A stretch of DNA of 64,000 bases from Phialocephala subalpina (Eukaryota; Ascomycota; Leotiomycetes; Helotiales; Mollisiaceae), in the NCBI GenBank assembly GCA_900073065.1, contig FJOG01000004.1:1147936-1211935 (forward strand). Direction: 5' to 3'. Made by a program: the position numbers and the translations under genes. This document shows positions 1 through 11,410 of this stretch, one piece after another; the stretch's first letter is position 1, and each line of letters begins with the position of its first letter. Below the pieces are notes generated by a model. The model did not search any database. It saw only the letters and a program-made list of their open reading frames with translations, and was not told the origin of the DNA.

Positions 1-1447
1 ACTTCTTCTGTATGTTTCGAGAGCAAAAATGCATGTCTTGAGAGTGCGTTTGGAGCACAGCTGGAGTGCATTGCTCCAATGCACTCTAGAGACATGTCGG
101 AAGAGGGAATAATTCTCTGAGAAATTGACACTTACAGCACATCATAAACGTTGCGAAATATGCAATGTGTTTTTGGTGCAAGACGTCAATGGTGGCGTAG
201 ATTAACATGCCGATGAATGTGAATGTGAATCCTAAGGCGATGAAGGGACCACGACGCCGAGTAAAGTCTGAGGTGAAGGCTAGGAGTAAAAGCATGGCGG
301 CTCCTGTGACGTTGGGGGCTACTGTGTAGAGGTTTGTTTTTACAGTCGAATATCCGAGACGAGCGACGATTTGAGGAAGGAACAAGCTGACGGATTGCAG
401 TGGGACGCCGAGACAGATTTCGATGGCGAGGAAGGCGTATGTGACGGGCTGTTTGAAGATTTTGAGGGATTCGCGGAGGTTGAATTCTTCGTTGACGATG
501 GACGAGGAGTCAACTGCTATTCGGTGGTAAGCGAGAGCCTTCTCTTTCTCGTCGAGGAATTTGGCGTTGGTGGCTGATTTTGGGAGATAGAGGAAGGCAA
601 AGATGGAGAAGAGGACGGTGCAGGAGCCTTCGATTAGGAAGAGGTAGCGCCAGGCATAGAGATGGGTGTTTTTGATGTGGAAGACGCCATAGGCGAGGAG
701 ACCGGAGAAGGCGTTGGCGATGTTGGAGGCGGCGTAGAAGATGGCCAGGCGACGAGCGAGTTCTCCTCGACGATAGAATGTGGTGAGGTAGTAGATGACC
801 AGAGGGAAGAATGCAGATTCAGACATTCCTGGACATTATTAGCTTTGTCTGGTCGTGAGAGATGGATGACTTACCTAAGAACCATCTGAGAGTCATCATC
901 CCAGCGAAGTTTTGAGCGGCAACTGTAGAGTGGCTTAGCGTCGTATGTTGCTGGTGCTCTTCAAGCCCTTACCAGTGAGAAGTGTCATGGAGCCAAAGCT
1001 GAACATCAGAATAGGCAAGACACGTGCGGCACCAAACTTCTTTCCAAGCATTGCCTGACGCAGCTATCAGCATAGTTCTTGCAAGCGAGGCTCTTTACTT
1101 ACGAATGGGGGCGCAAAGATAACATATGGAACGTAGAAGACGCTTAAAATGATGTTGTACTGATTGGACTTGAAATGAAGATCCGTATCCATGTGATCTG
1201 TTTTGGCATTGCCCAAATTTCCCTTGTCGAGAGCATTGAACAGATACATCAAAGCCAAAACAGGAAGCAATCTGAAATCGAACTTTCGGCACAAAGCACG
1301 CTCGGCCTCGCGGTCGACGACATATGCTGGTTCGGAACTGGCACCGAGACCCGATTCGGATCTAGGCTCTTGAGTGTCGACGTCGCCGGTTTTGTCGAAA
1401 CGCTCCTCGATGGAGTCTGATCTATTGTCTGTCTTCATGGCCGCCAT
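1..1447 (-). CDS. MFS transporter, anion:cation symporter type (3' end unresolved, reaches window edge)
   Basis: Membrane carrier of the major facilitator superfamily, most like the fungal allantoate/nicotinate permease (Dal5/Tna1) group; substrate unknown. Exons I can join: 1447-1103, 1054-973, 922-875 and 828 downward, with GTAAG donors. The start is the ATG at 1447; an upstream open frame has no better ATG. The N-terminus is acidic and hydrophilic (about 70 residues), followed by the family hallmark LFNALDKGNLGNAK and helices through AMLGKKFGAARVLP, NFAGMMTLRWFLG and FYRRGELARRLAIFYAA. After about residue 389 the frame reaches FATFMMC and a clear GTAAGT donor at 135. Neither nearby AG continues the family sequence: both likely acceptors create a stop across the join. 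Read without splicing, the frame stops at 86, giving a protein about 100 residues short. Either the true acceptor is outside the window or the gene is damaged. Confidence 0.75.
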
Positions 1448-3758
1448 CTTGCCAAATTCGGGATGAAATCGATTGACTAGGATTGAATAGATTAGATTAG
1501 AGTGCAAGGCAGAGCAATGTCGTGACTTCCAAGACTGGACAGAAGGATGACTGAAAGAAGTATCTCGAGGAAGGAAGCGACGTGCAGCAGTAGTTGATAG
1601 ATATACTTCATGTACAGTAGCTTCCCGTTTCTCGTGCAACCCACCTGCTCCAACTCTCATCCTCGTCTGTCCTTGGCGACCATCTTTCTTATCGTAAAAT
1701 TTTTCTTTTCTTACGTCCTCCTGTTCTCTCAGCAGGAGGTAGAAGCTTATCTGTCCGCTTCTTGGCAGATGATCTTAACTGCGTGGTTACTACATGGCTA
1801 TCTGGGAGCCAATCACACTCCGCGATATGATATGGAATCGTCGTTCAGAGTTTATTCCTGCTGGGGATGGATCGCGCGACAGCGACCCCGCGTAATAAGC
1901 TGGACGTAACCATCCAAACGGCCCGCCGGCGATCGAAGGTAACCCATGGAAGGACTGAGAGATACTGTGGATGAGAGAACACTTGAGCACTCGTCTCTAC
2001 CCTGACCAAAAAGGGTGCATAATAAGATAAGCTCGATCATGTGGCGAAGTCTCGAAAGTGACCCTGGTTCAACTTCGAATACAAGAGCAGGATAAGAGTG
2101 ACTTGAGCAACGAGGAATTCAAGGCGCTTGAATTTATTTCCACCTCAATTATGGAGGTCATTCGAAAGCCTTCCACGTGATACTCCTGAGCCAGGGGCTC
2201 AGCTCGCTCAAGTAAGATGACGCATTTTGGACTTCCAACCACGCGACAACCTCATTTCAATGCACACAAAAACAGCGAGGCAGACTCGACTCGACCGACA
2301 CCCACAGAATCGAAAGACTCTCCCGGAGTTCCCTCCGCTGCCGCATCGCATCGATTGGTGTAGGAGAGAATCGTACGGTTTTCGCATAGGAGGCTTTTCT
2401 CCTATCCCAATCCTACCATCTCCCACCTATCTTGAGCTGATCGCGATATTTACCGTCCCGGCCTGTCCCAAGATCTGCGTTGAAACTTGACGGCCATTCC
2501 CTGGCTGAACCCGTCAAAAAACGTGTGAGTCTGGACCCGCCTGAGACCCGTCAGGGGTTCTCAGAGATATGGAGTCACGCTCCGCTGATATGTCGTGCAA
2601 CACCACAAAACTGTTCTATGGGGAGGTCCAGAGCATGCAAAGAATCGGCATCGTGGCAGCCAGCCTTACCCGGAGAAGAAGTTCGGTGTCAGCTCGCGGT
2701 TTCTGCGTCAATGTGAGCGTATTGCGTCGGTGAGCCTTCAGTCCAGCCCAGCAGAATTCTGAGGTGCAGTCTGAGTGGCGGTCGAGCAATGACGTCGTGA
2801 ATCCCCCGCGAGAGGTAGACTTGAGGATTAGTAAAGAGCTTCCGGTAAAAGCAAAAGTAAAAGTAAAAGCGAAGATTTACCAAAGAAGACTATTGGGAGC
2901 GTTACGAAGGAACCCTGAACCATAGCGAGGTACCGTAACGTACCGTACCGTACAGTACAACTACACTAAGCAGACCTCCAGGAATAGAAGACACTCGTAG
3001 ACTTGACAAAGATCACGTCCTTCCGTGTACGAGAACTTGTATTGTACACGAAAGACTCGGACAATTCAATAGGAGAGAAAAATGACGAGTGACCTTGCGG
3101 CTGAAGGCCAGAACCAGACCACGTTTCCATCCCGCGGAAGGGAGTCCTTTGTAATACAAAACGTAGTTGGGTCTGTTACCAATTATACGGAGAGTATCGT
3201 GAGCGATCTTCCAAATACAGACAGGGTTGTTGTGGCTTCAAGCCTCGTCGTGCCACTTCTCTCTCGACTGCAATAAGACTCGCTCCTTCCTCACCTCCTC
3301 TCCTCTTTCCCTAGAATCAACATGACCTTTTCTGCTCTTCCTTTACAATTGCCATCGTGATCTTCTCTACCGACACGCACTTGACACTTTTATTTTTATT
3401 TTATTTCCGACTCCTCTTACTTCCCTGGCCACCCAAACCCACCGTCGCTAACAAGGGCAACCCACCTGCAGATCCCCTACTTTGGCTTTACTATTCACGA
3501 AATCCCTGCTGAGCCCTGATATCTCACCAACCCTCCTCGCCTCTGCCTTTCAAGCGTCATCGACGGCCTTAGAAACACTTAACCACAGTTCCTCCTGAGC
3601 TCACGACTCAGCCTCCTGACGACCTCCTCGACGCCACACCGAACCTCAAGACCTCTTCAACAGACTGATCGCATTTCAACGATTCACGACCACAATGGAT
3701 TGCCAAAGATAAACGATACCGAGCCCACGAGCGTTAGAATACCCCGAAATACGCCGCA
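1448..3758. other. Intergenic region, 2.3 kb, with two short simple repeats
   Basis: No convincing gene; open frames here are short and lack family sense. It holds the upstream region of the MFS gene and the long pyrimidine-rich leader of the phosphatase gene (about 3270-3720). Two low-complexity tracts are visible: AAAAGY units at about 2846-2874 and a GTACC-type tract at about 2929-2958. Confidence 0.6.
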
Positions 3759-6445
3759 ATGGTAATCACATCAACTGCTGCGAGGCCGCCACCACGTTCC
3801 TCACATTCGCATTCACATTCGCAAACACATCGAGCGTCTGCGAGACCTTCTACGACACCACTGAATCCCCTGAGAGTTGCCGCCTCCGTAGGCCAGTCTC
3901 TTCCTCCCAATTCGACTCCGTTTCTACGATCACCAGGAGCACAGACTGAGGTTCGCACTCCAAGTCCCAACTACTTTGGACTCATTGTCGACCCTGCGAC
4001 CGATCCGCGAGATTCTGGTGCGGGACCAAAAGACAATTGGAGTCCTCCTTCATCCTCGATTCGATCCTTCGGGCCCCCTTCCCCAAAACATTTACCTTTG
4101 GATGCGAATCCAGACTTCGAGGCTTTCCGAAGACAGACAGAAGAGAAGCATAACTTCAACCTGAACCATGGCAACCTCTCCTATTTTGCCTCGACGCCGA
4201 GCGCACAAATGCGACCAAAACCAGAGCGGAAACCTACAAGATCAGAGACACAAGAGCAGCCTTCACCAAGGTCGAAGCCACAGGTTCGCGGTGGAATACC
4301 AGATGCTATGGAGTTGGACAGCGGCCGTTCTCCCAAATCCTTGAATGCACCTTCATTCTTCGATATACCGCGTCAACAATCTCCAGTGAATATGAACGAA
4401 CCAAACCCTCCGCTTCAACGTAACGAACTCTCAAATATAGACGATCGACATCCTCGACTTTCACTACCACAAAATAAGGCTGATCCTCCCTCACACCTGC
4501 GACTACAGACCCGAAATCATCATGGACGAGCTGATACCCTTCCCTCAACCCTCGAAGAAGGACCTGCGATGATCTCTGTAGGGCAGTTGAGAGACATCCT
4601 GGAACACGTACCAGAGTCCCAGTTCCTCTTGTTAGATCTTCGTGTTTTCCCTCAGTTTTCTCAGTCTCGGATCCAAGGCGCATTAAATTTATGCATACCA
4701 ACGACTCTGCTAAAGAGGCCTTCTTTCAACCTTCAGAAGCTTCAAGACACTTTCACAAACGAAGCCGAGAAGGCACGTTTTTGTCAATGGAGGTCTGCAA
4801 AGTATTTAATAGTATATGACGCATTCTCATCCGAGAAGAAAGACGCAGTCTCGGCTGTTAACACACTTAAGAAATTCTCGAACGAGGGCTGGAAAGGAGA
4901 CTCCTACATTCTTAGGGGTGGCTTCACTGAATTTCACAAGAGTCAGGCCCACTTGATTGATCACGGGTCAAACCAGGACCTCCAATCTTCCAAGATCAAT
5001 ATTTCTTTAGGGACTTCGGGCCCCGGAGTTGCACCTGTCGCAGGTGGTTGCGTCATGCCCGCAACAAAGAATGCCGCCAATCCATTTTTCAGCAACATCA
5101 GACAAAACCAAGATCTTGTTGACGGTGTCGGACAGATGGACATCAAAATGCCCAAAGATTTCGAGACCGAAGCACAGAAATATCTTCCAAACTGGCTTTG
5201 CAAGGCTACTGAGAAGCAAAATCACGGGAAGCGTGTTTCTGACAAGTTCCTGCGCCTAGAGCTTGCAGAAAAGGACCGAATGAGCAAAGCTCTCTCCTCA
5301 GGGGTGACATATGGCACACCAGGCAACAAGTGCACAGAAGTTCAGATTGCAGGCATTGAAAAGGGTGGCAAGAACAGATACAACAATATATGGCCTTTTG
5401 AGCACACTCGAGTGAAGCTCCAGGGCCGTCCGGAAGGCTCTTGTGACTATGTAAACGCAAGCCATATCAAGTCATCACGCAGCAACAAGCAATACATTGC
5501 TTCGCAAGGGCCTCTCCCTGCGACCTTCGAGGCGAGTTTCTATGAATCTATCCTTAGTAACAATGCTAATTTTGGTAGGACTTCTGGAGTGTTATCTGGG
5601 ATCAAGACGTTCGAGTTATTGTGATGCTAACGGCCGAATCAGAAGGTGGTCAGCTCAAATGCCATCCTTATTGGGCTGGTAAGGAATACGGCCCAATGAA
5701 GCTCAAGGCTCTTTCAGAGAAGAAAGTATCCCTTGATACGAAGAGACATCGCACCTCTTCAGAGAAGCGCGACTCTGGTCGTCGACGAGCAAATACCACA
5801 GCCGAAACCGTTCCAACCCCGCCGGCACCAGAACTCCCGTACGCCATCATCAGGAAATTTACTCTTGCCCATGCTGCTCATCCATTCTCGCCTATGAGGG
5901 AAATCACCCAAATCCACTACTCATCATGGCCTGATTTTGGTGCACCGGCTAGTCCTGCTCAACTTCTTGGTCTCGTTGAGTTGAGCAATATGATGCAAAG
6001 AGCAACACTGGCCCCTACGCAGTCACCTCGATCAGATGAACCGGAATCCGATGAAGTTACTCGGCCTGTGCTTGTCCATTGCAGTGCTGGATGTGGTCGC
6101 ACGGGAACGTTTTGCACGATCGACTCCGTGATTGATATGCTTAAGCGTCAACGGAAGGAGCATAAGAGCGGCGTGACGCCTATGGAGGTCTCATCAGGAG
6201 ACTATATGGGGAAAGTCAAGGAAGCCACAGTATCTGGAGATTGGGTCTTTGACCAGGATCTGGATTTGATCGAAAGGACGGTAGAGGATTTCCGAGGACA
6301 ACGTATCAGCATGGTTCAGAGTCTCAGACAGTATGTGCTGTGCTACGAAACAGTGTTGGAATGGATCGCCCAGCAACAGTTCGGAACGAGTAGAACAGGT
6401 AGAGACCGAAGTGGAAGTGATATTGGTGTCGAGAGACGACAGTAA
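3759..6445 (+). CDS. Tyrosine-specific protein phosphatase with N-terminal rhodanese (CDC25-like) domain
   Basis: Predicted to dephosphorylate phosphotyrosine, probably on stress MAP kinases as yeast Ptp2/Ptp3 and fission yeast Pyp1/Pyp2 do (inference by architecture). Exons 3759-5531 and 5579-6445 give 879 aa. Residues 1-270 are disordered, rich in Ser, Pro and Arg. About 271-400 is a rhodanese domain (LLLDLRVFPQFSQSRIQGA), which lacks the usual active Cys and so is probably a docking module. About 499-865 is the PTP domain, with WPDFGAP (about residue 708) and the active-site loop HCSAGCGRTG (nucleophile about Cys759). The intron is of GC-AG type: the only join restoring DFWSVIWDQDVRVIVML places GAG before GCGAGT at 5532 and TAG at 5576-5578; it is 47 nt long with a GCTAAT branch site. 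Without it the frame stops soon after 5600. Confidence 0.92.
5532..5578 (+). other. GC-AG intron in the phosphatase gene
   Basis: The donor reads GAG/GCGAGT and the acceptor GGTAG/GAC; length 47 nt, phase 0. No GT donor in the neighbourhood keeps the conserved PTP frame. See the finding on GC-AG introns. Confidence 0.8.
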
Positions 6446-7147
6446 TATACGACAGAGGTGCATTGTGGAGGAGGAAGGTACATACGATGGACTGCACTAG
6501 CATTTGCATTGCATTACGTGAAGGCTTGCATACTATAAATGGCTTCACGAATATGGGTTAATGGTTTTCAACGCTTGGGATTTGTTACGGGAAGACGGCA
6601 TGGCAGTCGCATCATATGGATAGTTCTTGCATGGCATACATGGCATGGCGGCGGCGTTATGGAGTTATGAGAACTTGAAGCGGAGTGCATTGTGTATTAT
6701 CATGAGAAGCAATTAAAGTCTTGGGCATTAGAGCACCAAAGTATCATTCTCAAGGACATCTAGAGTGAAAGTGAGGTTTTCTGGTTCAGTTGAATCTCCT
6801 CGGTTCTGAATGTACTGTTCCCTTCACTCCAAATAGGAAGGTAACCTTCGCGGAATGTGTCCATCTAAAAGCTCTCTGTATCACCCTTCAGACTCGATAA
6901 GTCAAAGACAAAACATCAACCTCGACATTCTCGACTGTAAAAGTATTGGGAGCTTCATCCAAATTACGGCCTCAGGCGCCAACTCGGCGAAGCTGTTGTC
7001 TTCGCGAGGAACATCAACACTTTTTTTGCGACTTCGACGAGCTTCGCGTCAAGCTTCGAAACCGGCGTCCGTCCTCCACCACCTACACCAGCGCTTCTCG
7101 CTCTTCCTTCCTTTGCATCTCTTCATACTCCGCAAAGATTGCCCATC
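6446..7147. other. Intergenic region: phosphatase 3' flank and nic96 promoter
   Basis: Nothing coding seen. A short direct repeat of GGCATGGCATACATGGCATGG type lies at about 6626-6652. A CT-rich leader (7066-7140) precedes the nic96 ATG. Confidence 0.5.
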
Positions 7148-10100
7148 ATGTCTAATCTTTTTGGTAACCTGAATAACAGCAACAAATCCAATTATGGCGG
7201 CCTTTTCAGCTCGACATCGCAGCCTGCGACTACGACTGCTGGCGGTGGATTCGGTGGATTGGGACTGAATGCTGGTGCCTCGACATCACAAGCTCCGAGT
7301 ACGGGTGGATTTGGTCTTGGCGGACTTGGGGGCTTGGGCTTGAGCGGAACTTCACAGCCTTCGAATACTTCGAGTACATTTCCTGGATTTGGACAGACGA
7401 CTACAGCTGGACCTGGGCTTGGTGGAACTGCGACGAGCAATGCGCCACCAGGAGGAAGTGTATTTGGTCCTGGAGGAACTATTCCGACTTCACAAGCTCC
7501 GTCAGGTTTCAACGGTAGTGCCTCGACATCTCAACCCGCGCAGAATGGGCAGAATACTGCGTACTTCGATGCCATTCTAGAGAGAAGCAGGAAGAGAGCG
7601 CATGCTGAAAGCATCGCAGATGATCTACCACAGATACAACTCGGTCTTGGAGATCTACGACAGAGAATCAAGCGCGTGGGCATGGGGGCACAAGGTCAAG
7701 CTGCTGATAGTAGAGCCCATTACCTACTTGCGGCTTCTGGAGTCAACCCTGGCGATGCTATTAGAGACCTGAACCAGTTCACTGCAGCTACTGCCCGAGC
7801 TGAACGACACGCACCACAAGAACCGCAAGATGTCGACGTCGAGACCTACCTTACGAATCTACAAACTCAGACGACGTTGAGTATGATCTCTGATGGATTG
7901 GCACGTTCGGTTCGAGATTTCGATGCGTTCCTAGAGGATAATGTGGAGATGGAATGGGATGCTCAGCGTAGGAGGATATACACACACTTCGGCATCAGAC
8001 CGAAGGAGACGACTGCTGCTGGAGGAAAGGGAAGTTTTGCTGCATCTGTGGGAGAATCGAATGGAGCATTTGGTCGATCGAGACGAAGCAAGGCAGCAAA
8101 TCTCACAGGCTTGCGCATGAATGGTTCTCCTGGCGGCAGCACATTTGGGAGATCTACTCTTCAAAAGTCCGTTATTGGAGCAGCTGGTCCGGTGGGAGCT
8201 GGTCACCAACCTCTGTTTGCAGATGTCGAGAAGAAGATGGAAGCTAGTGGTGTCAGTGTTACGGGTCCCCATGATCGATTTCAACGCGACAAGGAGAGCA
8301 AGTATGCTGAGAAGGTGCAAAATCTCAACTTGGCGAGACTGCAGAGACGTCCGTATCCTGTTTGCTCAGAATTTGCAGACGTTGTCAATCTATCGCCTGA
8401 TCAACACGGTGCAGATCTGATCAAGGCTTACAGAGCTTTGATGGAGATTGTTGGGGAGGATCCGGAGGCTAAGGAATGGTCGGAAGAGAGGACGGCGAGG
8501 GAACGACAGTTCGCGGCTGATTACTTGGGCGACAATCCGGTTACGACGTTGAGCATGAAGAAGAGAATCCTTCGTGGTGGAGTTAGGTGTCTCGAGAAGT
8601 TGGCTTTCGAAAAGATGGAAGATGCAGTCGCTAGGAATCCTCGAGATGCGAACGTCGGTGGCATTCCGAATGTGATCAACAAGGTCAAAGGATATGTCCG
8701 TCTCCAAGCTGGCAAGAAGAATTTAGGTAGCGACAATACCGACTTACAGATGCTCGGAGACGATTACGTCTGGGCTTTGGTCTATTTCCTCCTTCGAACT
8801 GGTCATGTGGCAGAGGCTCTCGAATACGTGGAACTGAATCAAGTCGCGTTCAGAGCTATTGATCGAAATTTCCAAGGATACATCAGAGCTTACTCTCAAA
8901 GCGACGATAGAAGACTCGATGATGTCCTTCAGTCACGTATCAACAGCGAGTACAACCAACGACTTCGCATTGCGCCTGAGAACTCCATCGATCCTTACCG
9001 AATGGCTTGCTACAAGATCATTGGCCGCTGTGATCTCAGACAACGATTCTTGGAGGGTATTGAACAGAGCTTCGAGGACTGGGCTTGGGTACAACTTGTT
9101 CTTGCACGAGAAATAAACCGAGTGGATGCCATGGCTAGCGAAATTTTCGGCTTGAGCGAGGCTCAGGATACCATGAGAGAAATCGGCAATCGCTACTTCA
9201 CCAAAGGAAGCGTCGAGGGCAACTCATTTGGCGTCTACGTCTTCCTCCAACTTGCATATGGCATGTTCGAGGATTGTGTGTCGTATCTATACACATATAA
9301 TTATGTCGATGGGGTGCATCTGGCCATTGCGCTGGACTTCTATGGCTTGTTGAGAGTTGCTGATCCAAATTCTGGGAGCGAGGATCTCCTAAGCTTGACT
9401 ACCCGAGGCCAGTCTCAGATCAGCTTTGGCACGATGCTTGGGCTCTACACTCGAGATTTCAGAGCTGCTGCTGTCAGCGCCGCTGTGGACTACCTTACCC
9501 TGATCTGTCTCAATAAAGACCTGCCAGGCCAAGGAGGATCAAACCAGATGATGCTCTGCCATGAAGCTTTGCGTGAGCTTGTACTTGAGAGCAGAGAGTT
9601 CGCTCTGCTACTAGGAGATATGCGAAACGACGGACAACGCATCAGGGGTGTTATTGAGGAGAGAATGAGACTGATTGGCCTGGACGAGTCTGGCGATTTC
9701 ATGCGAACCATCACCTTACAAGCTGCCAGCATTGCGGACGACAACGGACGAGTCACAGATGCTGTCTTGCTCTACCATCTCGCAGGAGAATACAACAGTG
9801 TCATCACCACCATCAATCGATCGCTCAGCGAAGCTATTGCTGTCCCTATCGGCCAAGATCCTATGCGAATCGAGCCCCTGAAGGCACGTGCCGGAGTAAA
9901 TCCTCACGAACCCCAAAATGGAACCGAATCTAGCCTCTCATCCATCGACGACCCTGTTCAACTGGCAGACACTATGCGGAAGATGTATGAAGTTCAGCAA
10001 ATGTTCTTGTCCAGAGTCAAGACTAGCAACTGGGATGCAAACAGCGCCTTGCTCAACATGACTGTTGCAAAGAACAAAGTTGAGCGGGCAGACTTTGCTG

Positions 10101-10480
10101 GTGCACTGGACGTAAGTTGTCCCCTTCTATCCCCCAGATACATAACTTACCCCTCCCAGGAAATCCGCAAACTCGCAATCCTCCCTCTAGAAGCGAACGG
10201 CAACCCCTCTCTCATCCGCGACTGCGCAACCAAGTTCTCCAGCCTCTCCCAAGCCGTTGCTCAGAATGTACCCAACTTGCTCATGTGGGCCATCCATTGT
10301 GCGGAATCACAGCGTAGGGGTTTGATGAATAGCTTATATGGTGGGAATGAGGGGACCAGATTGGCGATGATTGAGGAGTTGAAGCAGATGAATATGGATT
10401 TGATGACTTATACTAGTCAACTGAGGTATAGGTTCCCGGCTAGTATTCATGAGGCGCTTGCTAGGGCTCAGAGCGAGTGA
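7148..10480 (+). CDS. nic96: Nucleoporin Nic96 / Nup93
   Basis: Scaffold nucleoporin of the inner ring of the nuclear pore, binding Nup188/Nup192 and anchoring the Nsp1 channel complex. Exons 7148-10111 and 10160-10480 give 1094 aa. The 48-nt intron (10112-10159, GTAAGT to CCCAG) is a multiple of three and open, so an unspliced reading would wrongly add 16 residues. I chose ATG 7148 (MSNLFGNLNN); the frame is open a little upstream without an ATG. Residues 1-140 are Gly/Ser/Thr-rich with repeated GLG, FG and TSQP motifs, an FG-like tail. The rest is the all-helical Nic96 domain, including the conserved YKIIGRCDLRQRF, VQLVLAREI and LIRDCATKFSSL segments. Length is somewhat over the usual 840-1000 aa because of the tail. 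Confidence 0.95.
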   Translation: MSNLFGNLNNSNKSNYGGLFSSTSQPATTTAGGGFGGLGLNAGASTSQAPSTGGFGLGGLGGLGLSGTSQPSNTSSTFPGFGQTTTAGPGLGGTATSNAPPGGSVFGPGGTIPTSQAPSGFNGSASTSQPAQNGQNTAYFDAILERSRKRAHAESIADDLPQIQLGLGDLRQRIKRVGMGAQGQAADSRAHYLLAASGVNPGDAIRDLNQFTAATARAERHAPQEPQDVDVETYLTNLQTQTTLSMISDGLARSVRDFDAFLEDNVEMEWDAQRRRIYTHFGIRPKETTAAGGKGSFAASVGESNGAFGRSRRSKAANLTGLRMNGSPGGSTFGRSTLQKSVIGAAGPVGAGHQPLFADVEKKMEASGVSVTGPHDRFQRDKESKYAEKVQNLNLARLQRRPYPVCSEFADVVNLSPDQHGADLIKAYRALMEIVGEDPEAKEWSEERTARERQFAADYLGDNPVTTLSMKKRILRGGVRCLEKLAFEKMEDAVARNPRDANVGGIPNVINKVKGYVRLQAGKKNLGSDNTDLQMLGDDYVWALVYFLLRTGHVAEALEYVELNQVAFRAIDRNFQGYIRAYSQSDDRRLDDVLQSRINSEYNQRLRIAPENSIDPYRMACYKIIGRCDLRQRFLEGIEQSFEDWAWVQLVLAREINRVDAMASEIFGLSEAQDTMREIGNRYFTKGSVEGNSFGVYVFLQLAYGMFEDCVSYLYTYNYVDGVHLAIALDFYGLLRVADPNSGSEDLLSLTTRGQSQISFGTMLGLYTRDFRAAAVSAAVDYLTLICLNKDLPGQGGSNQMMLCHEALRELVLESREFALLLGDMRNDGQRIRGVIEERMRLIGLDESGDFMRTITLQAASIADDNGRVTDAVLLYHLAGEYNSVITTINRSLSEAIAVPIGQDPMRIEPLKARAGVNPHEPQNGTESSLSSIDDPVQLADTMRKMYEVQQMFLSRVKTSNWDANSALLNMTVAKNKVERADFAGALDVSCPLLSPRYITYPSQEIRKLAILPLEANGNPSLIRDCATKFSSLSQAVAQNVPNLLMWAIHCAESQRRGLMNSLYGGNEGTRLAMIEELKQMNMDLMTYTSQLRYRFPASIHEALARAQSE

Positions 10481-11410
10481 TTGGCCTTCGGACTTGCTCT
10501 TGGAATCTTGGGGATGGGAAGAGAGAGGGGGAAGTTTATGAGATAGGCATGCAAATGCATAAGATGTAGCGTATAGGTAGATACCCAACATATCGGTCTG
10601 CGTGTGACCTTGGCTGGATTTCAGTCAGAGAGTTGGTCAGCCAAAAAAGCTCTGGGAGAGCTCTCTGTATTGTAATATCAGACGAAAATGGAAGTGATAG
10701 AGACGTGATCAATGGACGTCGTGTACGAATGTTCTGTGCCTCGGATTTGCGAGTCAGGCTTGCATCTTTCCATGTGAAGTGTAGCTGTGAGGTTCGTGTG
10801 CTCCGAGGAGATATTACAATCTGCTTTAACCACGCCCGAGGTTCTTGCATTACTGCCTGTTTGATGTTCAAATGTCTGACTACCTCTTGATTCGTGGAAT
10901 TTGAATATCGAGTCCTCAGTGACGCACTCTGAACTGTCCTCACTTCCAGCCTACCTTCTGAATTCTGATACCGATCACCAAAAAAAGATTTCGAGATCAC
11001 ATCTCTTCCCTTCATCCATCCCTCTGCGCCCCTCACTTCTTTCTTTGCCTGAATACGAAATACGAACCCCGCTGGATTTTCCACTCACAATCTGCACGCA
11101 CGAGTCATACCCTGACTCGGTATCTCCGAAACTGCCAAGGTCCACAAGCGCAGCCACTTGAGCGAAAGCTTTTTGTCCCATGCCTTCAAATTTCCATCTG
11201 ACCTCCAGCTCCATCCATAAATTTTTTTTGGTGCATGACTCAAGCTACCCCATACTTCATACGATACATGACTGAGGACCCTCCCTCTTTTCATCGTCGA
11301 TTATCCACCATTACGAACGAGAAATTGGGAAACGAGAATTTCATAGAGAGGAAGGAAAAGAGGGAAAGGATCCATGCAATCATAGGTCTGGCCCACGGGT
11401 CCTCGCAGCA
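10481..11410. other. Intergenic region with long leader of the bZIP gene
   Basis: No gene supported. The last 400 bases are C/T-rich with a run of T near 11222, consistent with a promoter and 5' leader. Open frames on both strands at 10536-11400 look like shadows without family sense. Confidence 0.5.

Noticed and set aside
10112..10159. Insertion of 16 residues in Nic96
   Set aside because: It has GTAAGT and CCCAG ends, breaks a conserved helix and is exactly the size of a small intron, so I treat it as spliced out.
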